From Anarhynchus alexandrinus (taxonomy: Eukaryota; Chordata; Aves; Charadriiformes; Charadriidae), in assembly GCA_008711295.1 (NCBI GenBank), contig VUYV01000036.1, positions 4,684,513-4,748,512 of the forward strand: 64,000 nt of DNA, in the 5' to 3' direction. Positions within the stretch are counted from its first letter, which is position 1, and the number at the start of each line of letters is the position of its first letter. Positions 1 through 11,600 of this stretch are shown one piece after another. A program made the position numbers and the translations under genes. Under the pieces are notes generated by a model. The model searched no databases. It was not told the origin of the DNA and was given only the letters and a program-made list of their open reading frames with translations.

Positions 1-863
1 TACGAGTGTATCAGTCGAATTTTGAGTCATACTTAAAGCAGCATACACATGACAACCTTGCTGAATGAAAAGTAGAAAGTTCTATAAATAATGGCAAATT
101 GGAGATTCACGAGAGCTGCTTCAGAGGGGGCGAGTTTGTTCCAACTAGTGATTTCTCAGTTTGTAATCTCCCTTTGAGGGACCCAACGTGCGTTACTGGA
201 GGAAAGCACTGCAGAGAGAGGCACGTGCACTGATGAAGCCCTTTGAGTCGGGCTCTGCAATGCACAGATCAGGCACAGGCTGTCTTGCACACCACTGTTG
301 GTGAAAGCTATTCACAAGCCCACATTAACTACACGGTGTGCAAGGCAAAACATTAATATGGCTTGGCTTTCATCAAAAATAATGTTAAAACTCTCTAAAG
401 GCTAAAAATCCCTGAAGACCACAGCTGTTATAACTAACGTATTTTAACCTTTTTCTCTGACTCTTACCTTTAAACCTAAAAGTCTTTGTAGAGTATAAAT
501 CTCATACATTTTTTTTTGTACTTTAAATTTAGTTTTGTTTCTTAATTAGAAGTAGAAAGGAAAGATGGTTTGAGATCTTAGAAACACCTGACATTTCAGG
601 CAAAAAAGCGTATATTCTCTACATGACAGGAAATTGATTAAACATGTTGAAAATATGGGGCAATTAAAAAAAATCTGATTGCACCTTCAGGGCAAAACAA
701 AAGAGTGTAGGATGTACAAACCTACCAAATTTTGTCTATCCATATAATCAAATTTACACATTTTTAAAAAGAACATGAGAGATTTCTAGGCTTAAGTGTA
801 ACTTGCACAGAAATGTAAACCCTAAAGGTTTTTTCTTAACATTCCCGCCCCCCTCTCTCCAAG
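1..863 (+). other. B3GAT2: B3GAT2 intron (3' part)
   Basis: AT-rich sequence upstream of the 864 acceptor. No further B3GAT2 coding segment could be recognised, in particular nothing resembling the upstream catalytic-domain exon, which must lie left of the window. There is no repeat beyond short homopolymers such as the T-run near 510. Confidence 0.7.
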
Positions 864-1012
864 GATTTGCTGTGAGTCTTCAAGTGATTCTGTCGCACCC
901 GAAAGCCGTATTCAAGCGTCGCGGTTCTCAACCAGGAATGCAAGAATCCGATTTTCTGAAACAGATAACAACAGTGGAGGAACTGGAACCAAAAGCAAAC
1001 AACTGCACAAAG
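864..1012 (+). CDS. B3GAT2: B3GAT2 penultimate coding exon (149 bp)
   Basis: The acceptor follows a C/T-rich tract (about 828-861) ending in CCAAG at 863. The exon starts two bases into a codon contributed by the previous exon, giving (G)FAVSLQVILSHPK. It ends at AACTGCACAAAG before donor GTACTG at 1013. The length of 149 bp is two bases plus 49 full codons, so the next exon begins in phase 0. The predicted catalytic base Glu is codon 944-946, inside GMQESDFLK. The Asn-Cys-Thr near the exon end forms an N-glycosylation sequon (NCT); whether it is used is not shown. Confidence 0.95.
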
Positions 1013-1178
1013 GTACTGATTTCCACACTTACTAAAAGGCTTTCTTATCATGTCTGCTGATGACTGTGCTAACACAAATGTTATTTTATAGGTTCTCGTA
1101 TGGCACACACGAACAGAAAAAGTAAATCTAGCTAATGAGCCAAAATACCATCTGGACACAGTCAGTATTGAGGTATGA
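864..1178 (+). CDS. B3GAT2: B3GAT2, C-terminal part (two exons, spliced)
   Basis: 3' end of the gene for galactosylgalactosylxylosylprotein 3-beta-glucuronosyltransferase 2 (GlcAT-S), a type II Golgi membrane enzyme of family GT43. It transfers glucuronic acid from UDP-GlcA to terminal galactose during HNK-1 carbohydrate synthesis. The visible coding sequence is exons 864-1012 and 1092-1178, joined over a 79-bp GT-AG intron. The peptide contains AVFKRRGSQPGMQESDF, TVEELEPKANNCTKV and LVWHTRTEKVNLANEPKY, and ends in IEV. The ending separates it from B3GAT1, whose C-terminus is different. From known GT43 structures, the Glu in GMQESD is the catalytic base and the His and Arg in WHTRTE contact UDP; all three are present. 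The N-terminal cytoplasmic, membrane and stem regions and most of the catalytic domain lie left of the window. The neighbouring convergent SMAP1 gene matches the mammalian gene order. Confidence 0.95.
1092..1178 (+). CDS. B3GAT2: B3GAT2 last coding exon with stop codon
   Basis: The acceptor is TTATTTTATAG ending at 1091. The exon reads 28 codons from GTT CTC GTA TGG CAC to GTA TGA, with the stop at 1176-1178. It supplies the WHTRTE motif: His codon 1104-1106 and Arg codon 1110-1112 are the predicted UDP-phosphate contacts by homology with GlcAT-I and GlcAT-P. The peptide ends YHLDTVSIEV, close to the mammalian GlcAT-S C-terminus. No frame breaks are seen. Confidence 0.95.
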   Translation, partial: VLVWHTRTEKVNLANEPKYHLDTVSIEV

Positions 1179-1395
1179 CCTGGAGACAGTTAAATGGGAA
1201 GTACAGGACAATGGATGCGCCAGAACAGTCTACTTCTGCGCGAGACCTTTTAATAGTCATCTGATGGACTTCTGTGGGAACAAAAGGAAGCTGTCAGATA
1301 CTCTAATAAGCAAATCAAGTGGGTGTGCTTTGTTCTAACTTGTTTGCATGCATTTCTGAACTCTCGTCCTAATAAACTGACACTTACCTTTGTTT
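1179..1395 (+). other. B3GAT2: B3GAT2 3' UTR, candidate minimal extent
   Basis: Sequence after the stop codon. The first canonical AATAAA on the + strand is at 1371-1376, followed within 20 bases by a T/G-containing stretch, so a transcript could end near 1390-1400. Further AATAAA copies occur at 1645-1650 and 1913-1918, and use of either would lengthen this UTR. The true end is inferred, not shown. Confidence 0.45.
1371..1376 (+). terminator. Candidate poly(A) signal AATAAA for B3GAT2
   Basis: AATAAA lies 193 bases after the B3GAT2 stop codon. It is followed by CTTTGTTTTAAGG, a modest T/G-rich downstream element. Alternatives on the same strand are AATAAA at 1645-1650 and 1913-1918; both lie within what is probably SMAP1 3' UTR or flank on the other strand. 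Confidence 0.4.
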
Positions 1396-1659
1396 TAAGG
1401 CCGTTTCCACATAGTAAAAACAATCAAGAGAAACGTGGCTGCAATGGAGTATTTTCAAAATCAGCATTTCTGTACATACTTTTTGTATTTATCCAGCTTA
1501 TTGGTGTAATTATAAACTGATTTTAAATCACAAACTGTTGATCTAAGTATTTGCATAAATGGATCCTCCAAATTGAACATGTTTTCCTTCATTAAAAGTA
1601 GACTTCTTGAAGAAATAGTGGTCAAATAGGTCATACAATAACGAAATAAAAACCCACAA

Positions 1660-2514
1660 TCATTTATGGATTTATCCTTTTAATATAGGGAAATAACATT
1701 TTATCATTACGAGGCACCATAAAATGTAAACACAATCACTGTCATAAACCTGGATATCTCTGCAAGGAAAAATATATCTGTTCACACTGAGTTACCTTGT
1801 ATGCATATTGTGCTGCTAGACCTCAGCAGTAATACTGTGCGCGTGCCTCCTGAGCCAGATTGGGTACTTTATCGCAGGAAACTCAGATGGATCAAATGCT
1901 CATTTTTAAAAGAATAAACTATTGATTTGTAGAACTACAGCAACATCCAGGTTTATCTTTCTTTCAATAACCACATTCCCTGTTATGCACACCATAAGAA
2001 CATCACAGTGAAATGTATGATGAAACAAAATTCGTTTGATACACTAGAAAACATTGCTCAGTGATACATTTACATTCTATTTATATATGATTAAACATTT
2101 GTTCATACAGTACCTTCTACAGGATTACTGGGTAATTTTGGGGGGTCAGGGTTCATATTTTTGGATATTACTAACATGATAGCTACATCCCTTATATGCA
2201 AACATTTGATCTAGAATTTTGAGGGAAAAAAATTCAGTATGTGGTTAAGCAGCTTCTTAAATATATGGTCTATGAAATCATATGCATTGTATGAAAACGC
2301 TGCCAATGATATATAAATGTATTCTTGATTTGCTTTTCACTACATCAAATTTAAATCAATATAGACCACAACACGGTCAGTCAGTCATATTCTTAATCTG
2401 AACAGCTGGGGAAAAAGAAAAAGAATATGTACATGGAAGGAACAGCGAAAGTAAATGCATTTTTGAACAAGGAATGTCAGGTGGCTCTTCTGGGCGAGAC
2501 TTCCATTGCAGGTT
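1660..2514 (-). other. SMAP1: SMAP1 3' UTR (inferred extent)
   Basis: Sequence downstream of the SMAP1 stop codon on the - strand, up to the ATTAAA signal and its G/T-rich downstream element. It is AT-rich with no ORF of note and no recognised repeat. The boundary depends on which poly(A) signal is used. If B3GAT2 uses its 1645 or 1913 signal, the two UTRs overlap. Confidence 0.5.
1679..1684 (-). terminator. Candidate poly(A) signal ATTAAA for SMAP1
   Basis: On the - strand ATTAAA (plus-strand TTTAAT) lies about 830 bases past the SMAP1 stop. Roughly 25 bases further on comes a strongly G/T-rich stretch (minus-strand reading of about 1625-1658: TTGTGGGTTTTTATTTCGTT). That is a good arrangement for cleavage near 1660. 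I saw no AATAAA on the - strand between 2514 and 1680. A second ATTAAA is at 1249-1254. Confidence 0.45.
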
Positions 2515-2649
2515 TCATTTCCAGAGTTGTGTGCTGAGAGTCTGACCAGAGGAGCTTCCAGTCCATCCTGCTGCTGTGCTGGGGGGCTGGCCGAAGCCCA
2601 TCACGTTGCTGGAACTGCTGAGATTCATTCCAGCCATTTGCTGATTCAT
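2515..2649 (-). CDS. SMAP1: SMAP1 exon G: last coding exon and stop
   Basis: 135 bp: 44 codons and TGA (plus-strand TCA at 2515-2517). The acceptor is GTGTCTGTGCTCCACAG, with a plausible branch point GCTAAT about 30 bases upstream. It encodes [29 protein letters not shown] and [15 protein letters not shown]. It is shorter than the track size cut-off and was read directly from the reverse strand. The end TQLWK matches SMAP1 and the exon joins exon F as ...[12 protein letters not shown].... Confidence 0.95.
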   Translation of the reverse strand: MNQQMAGMNLSSSSNVMGFGQPPSTAAGWTGSSSGQTLSTQLWK

Positions 2650-5600
2650 CTGTGGAGCACAGACACGAGCCTAATTAGCACTGGTGCTGAAACACAGCGC
2701 ACTACGAGCCAAAAAACAGCCAAGCAAACTAGCAACCCAGTTAAAGTAAGTTTCCCTAAAATTAGTATTTCTTACTAAATAAAAATACCGACTCAATGTA
2801 AGTTTCTAAGCATGTTTCAAGATAGCAGCTTTTCTGGAATCAGTTTCTGTGCAAGCGATGACCGTTACAGGGCAGCTGACTGGCTGCAGCACTGGGCCGA
2901 CGTGTCAAGTCTTTATACAGACTCCACTAGTGAATTTACAGAGGGTGTGACAAAGGAGTGCGATGCCTCTCCGCTGAGAAGAGCTTGCTTTTAGGAAGTT
3001 TCAAAGCTAACCAACGGAATTGTGGCAACTGTGAGAAAGAACCAGCAAAGCAAGTAATACAGCCTTGTCTACGTTTGCAACTCGAGATGGTTTTTGTTCC
3101 AGCAATATTTCCTTGGAGACCTCAAAATCTTGAATACACAAGTTTTTATAGAAATTGTCCATTTTGGTGGCAATCAACAAAGAATAAGCAGATTTATAGA
3201 CTTGAGTATTACTTAAATCTAACTATTCTCGCTAAAGAATCTACTTAAGATACCATAATGTCTCATAATAATAATTCACATGAAATTAAAGATGATGTCT
3301 AGTTAAAGGTGGGGAAGAGTTCAAAGTTCAGCACATTCACTTCAGGGATGGAGCAAAAATATTTCTACTTGCTACAAATATTACCCAGTCACTGTAATTT
3401 TCAGTGCTCAATGTAAAAAAGTTCTTCAGGTTACTCTCCCTTGCCTTCTAAAAAATGACTTCTTATTGAGAAGCCAGAAACCTCGCTGTACAGAGAGAGC
3501 TAAGATGTCCCCTCTCATAAGTTTGAGAGCAAAAGAGCATTTGGAGCAATTAATAATCAGAGCTGATGAACTGGGATGTTGGATAAGCAACATTAGATTC
3601 AAGTTAGAGACAACTTTAGGTAAAAATCAGAGTTCATGTAAACATGAGCAAACAATATTGGGTTGCAAAATGAAACTGAAACACTGATGAAAAAAAAAAT
3701 TGTTAAATAAATTACAAACTAATATTTCAGGGTAGAATTTAGTACTGTGTGCTTTCACATGTGTATCTGCAAAACCAACCCATCACTGACCGTGGAAATT
3801 CAAAAAAGCTGATGAAAACACGCTTTACCTAGTTGTTAACCTCTTTTGGAGCAGAATTCTTAGGCAGTGGACTATGTATGTATAAAGTGTGCGATCCTGG
3901 TAAGCAAAGCGAGCTCTCCCCCTTTCAACTGGAGCCAGAGATTAGATCACAGCTCCCCGAGGAACTGCAGAGTATGAGCATACCGGTAACGCCGGATGTG
4001 CCGGGAGTGCAGAAACACGCTAAGCGCTTGTCCTACGAGCCCACTGTTACTATATATTTGATAAGAAGCATGATTTTAATTTCAAAGCTGATAAGGGGTT
4101 GTTTTAAAGTTAGATACCTAAAAAAAGACTGTTATCAGTAAATCCACAGATTTTTTTTGGTTTGACATTTTAAAATTCTCACCTTTTAAAAATTACTTTT
4201 CAAGGCAGAATGACAGCCTGTATTTTCAAATTCTTATCCATGTAAGAAACGCTGCTTACCTTCTTAAATGATCACATTGCAGGACTGAGTAGAACAGTAA
4301 AAATTTAGATAATCAAATCTAAATAAGTCACTACGGTTCACTTCCTGAATTACTAGAGTAAGCAGCACGGAATTATTTATATTGTTCTTATAATGCAAAG
4401 AATAGCATGAAAAAAATAGTTGCTACTATCCATACTGAACTCCAAGGGAATCATTTAGGTTTGTTTCTTCCCCCACCAATAACCTCTCAAATACCCAATT
4501 TCCAGAGTTTCACTGGATAACGTACAAGTATAGTACTAAGCGTACACTAACACTTTTAGAGAACCTTTTAAACATGTTTAAGAAATTTTTAAAAAATAGC
4601 ACAGAAATGCTACAGATAAATAATGGATTCACCTAAGCAAATTATCTACAGGAGAATGTCAGAGTGCAAAGCACTGCACGTTCCACTGAAAATCATCTTG
4701 AGGTCTGTAAATGAAAGTAGTAATTGTTAATGGCTATCCTCAAGCAATTAAATTCTGCTTTGAGTTACAAGGCGGTGTTTACATGTCAGTATTTTGTAAC
4801 CGTAGCTAAGCTAGCTTTTTACCTGGGTAGTTCAGGTGCCGGGATGAGAGTAGCTACAGAAGCGGAGAACTGAGTCTGGTCTACCTTGGCAAAAGCTTAC
4901 TCTCTGCTTATATATTAGATGTCTTTAATTATTGACTGATCATTTTTCCACATGCCTCTGAGCAGTTCATAGTCCAGTGGTCTGTGACTTGGCTACACCG
5001 CACCTTTCCTCCTACGGCCAAACATTTTGCATCTGAAAAGCAGCATCTTTCCTAAAGCACTCCTGTCTGGGAACAGCAAGTCTTTACCTGAGAGAGGTTC
5101 CATTGAGCTTGTTGGTTTTGTTGCAATCCATACTTATTTTGTGGCGTCACCATCTGTCCCACCATTCCACCTTGAGGTCCGACGACATTTTGAGGAAGTC
5201 CCATCACACCAGTTTGTGTAGTACCAGTAAATCCATTGGGCATTCCCATTCCTACCATCACGCCTGTGCTCTGTCCCATGACTGGCACCGACTGTCCCAT
5301 CATGTTTCCCATCATCCCGGTTGCTGCAGGCACAGGAACTCCCATGGCAGGAAAGCCTTGAAAATGCGTTGAGGGTTGTGTGGTAAATGGCATAGAAGAT
5401 GACCCCATGAACATACCTGTAGCGTGGAAGGGAAGATTTCAGCAGAAGTGTTTTGTGATTTTTCTGCCCCTTCCCCGTAAGTCAGAAGGTGCACCAAAAT
5501 AATTTTAAAGGATAACTTTGGCTGTATGTCAGTGCTCTTAATTTATTGTCTGGTAAAAGTAAGAAATTGCTTAAAACCTCTCAAAGGAAAGGGACTCGCC

Positions 5601-8600
5601 ACCAGAGCTTAACTGCCAAAAAGAGTCTGGTAAATCCCTGTGGTGAACCAGAATCTTTTAATCACTGTACTGGAGGCTCTTTATTTTCATACAAACATAA
5701 GTAAAATGAAGATCTGACAGCTCTGTACCCATCCTGGCAGCCTGCTGTTTGCACGGTGGACACTCGCACCCCAAGCGATGAATTAGACAAGCCGAATCCA
5801 CAAATCTTTCAGTAAATTGGATACTTGATAATTTGAACAGCTATAAATAAATGAAAATCTCCCACTATTTTTTCCTTTAGCTTCTGTATTACATTTCAGT
5901 AATTTTCTCATTTTTGTAAATGGTAAAAATAAAAAAAATCTTCATTTGAATATAGGTAGCAGGGTACCCAACCTTAGTTTTACACTTGTAGGAGATAACT
6001 GTTCTAGGTAAACCTTAAAATAGGGCTGCACAGAAACCTTTACAAAATGATTTACCCGGAGCGCTTTGCTGCTGCATGGTTCCTGTGCCATACAGGGATA
6101 AGATGGAGTCTTTGGAGAGTTGTTTCTTTGCCGACTCTTCGGATTTTGTTGTTTGCTCAGTGAACAGATCGAGATCCCCGGATGCCGCAGACAAGGTGGC
6201 AGCTGCCGGTTTAGTGGAAGTGCTCTGGGAAACAAATGTCAAGACAGGCTACTGAACAAAACTGGCAAAAGATGGTACGTTAAATATTTACTGCACAGCC
6301 TCTCTCCTGAGCCAAATAAAAAACATTTCATTTACAGAAATTAACTTTTAAGTAGATGAGGATTTAAAAAGATGTGGTATGACCAAAAGCAGAAAAGCAG
6401 CACCTACGATATGGAAAGAGGACCAGACCAGACGGTGGTTACAAAACAAGGAAAACTAAATCCCCCAACAGCTCCAGGGCGTACACACACAGATTATTCA
6501 TTCCTGTTGCTCCTACATTTTTCATCAGTGAGAAGCATAAATCATGAGCTGTAGTTAGATTATGAAAAATAATTAGGAAATCAATAAGGAGATTACAATT
6601 TACATCTCATTAATCCTCTCATAGGCAGAATAGATTAGAGAAGAGCTAAAACAAAAGATTAAGTGCTTTGGAACATACTACTACCACTAAGATCATTTTT
6701 TGGAGAAAAGGCAAAAGTAAAATTTCAGTTGATCTACTTAAAGTAATAAAATTTCTAAAATAAATTGTTTATAATTGGCTTAGAGTTCTTTAAGCACATT
6801 TCATTTATTGAGAAAGCATAATTATCTAAAACTTACTGTAGTCTAGGATTGAAAAACTAAAATACAGGCAGGCTGTCAGGCTTTTTACTGCTCTTGCACC
6901 AAACTGTTTTGTAAATAAATTACACCCTGGTATCCTTCAGCACTGTTTTTTTTTCCGCTCAAACACACACAGTTCCATATGGGAGCTTGCTTAGGTAACT
7001 AACCAGGCAATACTCTGCGCTCTTTGTTACATTTCTTAAAACACACAACTCATCCTCTTACCAGTGGGAACTTTCAATGCAAATAAACTGTATACACATT
7101 GAAAAAGAGCCAGGATTACAACGCATACTTAAATTATGGCCTCGTTTTAGTCCGGCTGAACGATCCCCAACTGCTTAGCATCCGCCCGCCTAATCCCACA
7201 GCACCTGTGAGTTTCAGCTCTTTCCCACGCGGAAGGAGGACCCTCCTTGTGCTACCACCACAGACAGCCTGTGTCTGCAACCGGCTCCGTCCGTTCACTG
7301 TCACTGCACGCCAAAGTTTATCAGACAGATGAGAAGCCACCACAAAACACGCAGATATGGTAACACACCTGTATTCTTGCTTAAAGCAACAACCTCCAAC
7401 CTTCTCCGGGTTCTGCTGACTGGGCCCTGTAAAGTCCACTATAGTCACACAGGGTTTGTACACACAGACATTCAATATACAGCTTCAGAAAACACATCTG
7501 ACTTCTGAAGTGCTAAAAAGCTCTAGAATAAGGCAATGCTATAAATTAGGGAAAGAATAACTACAAAACAATTCTGGTGCCAGCTAAACTGGCCAGAAAC
7601 CCATAGGAGAAAGGAGAGCAGATTCACATGCTTGATGGTGAAAAATCTCCAAAACTGCTATGAAGAGGGAAGAAAAAAAGAAAAGGAAATGGGAACTCTC
7701 TGGCAACTGAAAACCTGCACTTATACAACAGCTGATTTGGGCTGACGTCACTGACCTTAGTAAGCAACGAAGGGTAAGGGGATGGCACTACAAAGGGAGA
7801 GTAGACAGAAAGAGACCAGAAATTGTTCAACTCCTGTGAAACCTTCTCTCTGGCCAATGTACACTTAAACTATCAATCTCCTTCTGTATATTAAAAAAAG
7901 CTACTGTCTCTGGCTTATTACTGACAAAAATTTCTGATTGCAAAGCAAAACCAAAGTTTTTTTTAATGGGTAGTAGGAAGCCCTCTCCATTTGAGACAAT
8001 TCTTTATCAATGTAGCATAACTGAAATGGCCTCAAATTATGCCAGGGGAGGTTTAGATTGGATATTAGGAAAAAATTCTTCACCGCAAGGGTTAGCAAGC
8101 ATTGGAACAGGCTGCCCAGGGAAGTGGTGGAGTCGCCATCCCTGCAGGTATTTAAAAGATGGGTAGACGTGGTGCTGAGGGACATGGTTTAGTGGTGGTT
8201 TTGGCAGTGTTAGGTTGATGGTTGGACTAGATGATCTTAAAGGTCCCTTCCAACCTAGACAATTCTATTCTAGTCTATAACCAGTCTTCAAAAATACCAG
8301 AGTTGGATTTAACAATACATTCAGGCAAACGCCCATCCTAAATAGCAGTATGTTTTACTGTGCATATACCCAGGAAGTGCCATTATTGAATTATTCCATA
8401 TTGACGTGGTCCTCCTACCATGGCACCTGCCTAAGACAGCCTCTATCCGAGAGCTGGGCTCAGCAGATGGGAGAAGTCCTCATAAGCAGTGGAAGCGAGT
8501 CCACAGAGGCAGCTTCCACCCTGCTGCTTGCACTGCAGTAAAAGGGTTTGTTTTTCTCTAGCAGGTAGAAGAGCAGGCATGTCTGGGTTTGTTGTTGTTT

Positions 8601-11600
8601 TTAAATAAATAATAGCGTCAGAGAAACTGTTTTCATCTGGGATGAACCACAGTTTGGAGTGTCTCCAGATCTATGAAATACAGTTACTATAGGTGCTTTA
8701 ATGAAATAAGGCAAATCCCTGCACGCATGCACAGAAGAGAAGGGAGAGCCAAAGACCTGGAGGACTGGTAGTCTATTATGTTTACGTCACGAGATTAAAT
8801 GTTCATTTAACATCTCTTCATTCGTTTTGTTTATGGAAGATTATAAGAAGAGCCAAAGCACTGAACAAGCACTCCCTGAAGTGTTCATCAGCTAAATAAA
8901 TGGAAGGTAATGCAAAATACATGGCAAGAAAACAGCAGGTGGCATTCAAGCAAAAACAACCTCAACAACATTGGCATGATTTTCACATATCTAACATTCT
9001 CGTGTTCCCCAAGGCCTCTGGGAAAACACGCCTGGCACACATATAATAGTTTGCCTTTAAGAAAGGCGGCACGTAGTGCGCTCAAACAGCCTCTGTACCA
9101 AAACTAAACGCTCAGCAGGTGGTGAGGGAACATACTGCTCAGCGGCTTCATGATGTTAGTGTAGCAGAATTTTTCAGTACTGGAAGTCATCTCCAATATG
9201 CTTCATATGTTTAAACATAAATAATTTTTGTCATCCATAGCTTATGTATTACCTGTAAAAGGTAACACCTACCCAAAGGAAGTTTTCACTGCAAAATACT
9301 GGTCAGATGTGTTGGGACCACAAATGTGGTAGGTGAATCCATCACTTCACACTTGCCATCTGACTACATGAAGAGCACGTGCCTGACAAGAAGTTTAGAT
9401 TAATGCATGAGACAAAAAATAAGTATTTTCATTTTGGCTTTTAATTCCCTAAAGACTGCAGAACAGCAGGTAACAATTATGACATCCTCAATATTTTAAG
9501 GTGGTCTCACAGCTGTAGCACTCCAGATGGCTTTTGTCCATTGCCTGTGGTCCTGTCACTGGGCACCACTGGAAAGAGCCCGGCTCTGTCCTCTGCACCC
9601 TCCCTTCAGGTATTTATAGACATTGATGAGATCCCCCTGAGCCTCCAGGCTGAACAGTCCCAGCCCTCTCAGCCTCTCCTCATAGGAGAGACGCTCCAGT
9701 CCCTTCATCATCCTTGGACTCTCTCCAGTATGTCCATATCTCTCTTGTACTGGGGAGCCCAGAATGGGACACAGGACCCCAGGGATTGAGATGAGGCTGA
9801 CTGGCCTGTAGTTCCCTAGGCCCTTCTGGTCCTTCTTGAAGATAGGAGAGACATCTGCTTTCCTCCAGTCCTCAGGCCCCTCTCCCAATCACCACGATCA
9901 TTCAAAGATTATCAAGAGTGGCCTCATCTAAGACATCATCCAGCTCCCTCCGCACTCCTGTCAGGGCCATGATCTGTGTCCAGTTTGCTTAAGTATTGCC
10001 TGACCTGATCCTTGTCCACCAAGGGTACGTCTTCCTTGCTCCAGTCTTTCCCCCTAGTCTCTGGGGCCTGGGCTCCTGAATGCTGGTCTTGCTAGTAAAG
10101 ACTGAGGCAAATAAGGCATTTGTACTTCAGCCTTTCACATTTACATGTCCTGTTGGCACCAGGACCACTGCCCCTTTCAGCAATGGGCCCCTATTTTCCC
10201 TACCCTTCCTTTTGTCACCTATGTACTTATATGTCCTTCTGTTGCCTTTGACATCCCTCGCCAGCTTCCACTCCAGTTGGGCTTTGGCTTTCCTAATCCT
10301 ATCCCTGCATGCTCGGACAGTGTCTCTGTATTCCCACCAGGTTACCTCTCCCTCCTTCCACCTTCTTTATGCTTCCTTTTTGTGTTTGAGTTTGGCAGGA
10401 GCTCCTTGTTCATCCATGCAGGCCTCCTGGCATCTTTTGCCTGACTTCCTGCTCATTGGTATGGACTGCTCTTGATCTTGGAGGTAGTGATCCTTGAATA
10501 TCAACCAGCTTTCTTGGGCCTCTCTTCCCTCCAGCGCCTTAATACATGGGGGTCTTTCAAGCAGATCCCTGAAGAGGCCAAAGTCTGTTCTCCTGAAGTC
10601 TAGGCTTGTGATCTTGCTTTTTGCCCTGCTCCCTCCTCTCAGAATCCTCAAGTCCACCACCTCATGGTCACTGCAACCAAGGCTGTCTTTGACCTTCACA
10701 TCCCCAGTGAGCCCTTTCTTGTTTGCGAGCATGAGGTCCAGCAGAGCACACCCTCCTCATTGGCTCTTCTTATCACTTGTGTCAAGAAGTTGTCATCGAT
10801 GCTCTCCAGGAACCTCCTGGATTGCTTATGTCCTGCTGTGTTGTCCCTCCAGCAAATACTGTGGTACCTGAAGTTCCCCATGAGGACCAGGGCCTGTGAG
10901 CATGAGGCTATTCCTAGCTGTCTGTTCTTCCTGGTCAGGCAGCCTATAGCAGACACCCAATACAATGTCACCCACACCTGTCTGCTCTGAAGTCACAGAA
11001 TCATAGAATGGTTTAGGTTGGAAGGGACCTTTAAGATCACCCAGTTCCAACCCCGCTGCCATGGGCAGGGACACCTCCCACTAGACCAGGTTGCTCAAAG
11101 CCCCATCCAACCTGGCCTTGAACACTTCCAGGGATGGGGCATCCATAACTTCCCTGGGCAACCTGTTCCAGTGCCTCACCACCCTCACAGTGAAAAATTT
11201 CCTCCTGATATCTATTCTAAATCTCCCCTCTTCCAGTTTGAAGCCATTACCCCTCATCCCATCACTACATGCCCTTGTAAAAAGTCCCTCTTCAGCTTTC
11301 TTGTAGGCATTCTTCAGATACTGGAAAGCTGCTATAAGGTCTCCCTTTGTTCAACTGAACATACCTTTGTTCAGTTCCTATATAACGTTTGGCAACAAAA
11401 AACTTTGTTCTAATAGCTATAATTTAGCTATGCTCACTTCACATGAAAAAGTGTCACTTAACACACAAAGTCTTTTTTTTCCTTTTTCTGTCCATGAATA
11501 CTGCATAATGGGTAGATTTATAGCATATGCCTTTTATTTAGCTTTACAGCAGGAGCTGTTAAAGTTAACTCTTCTTTAACCCCCTTGAGTTTGCTAATAG

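Noticed and set aside
836..1159. 107-codon frame on the - strand across the B3GAT2 exons
   Set aside because: Shadow of the + strand exons; the + strand peptide matches B3GAT2 and has splice sites.
5103..5372. 89-codon + strand frame rich in Ser/His
   Set aside because: Antisense shadow of SMAP1 exon F (Met/Gly-rich codons read backwards).
6225..6242. Upstream extension of exon E frame with a Met (MTFVSQ...)
   Set aside because: TTTGTTTCCCAG is a strong acceptor and the phase with exon D is exact; the Met is intronic.
10080..10871. Several + strand frames of 99-131 codons
   Set aside because: They lie antisense to the CR1 ORF2 remnant on the - strand, whose peptide is recognisable.
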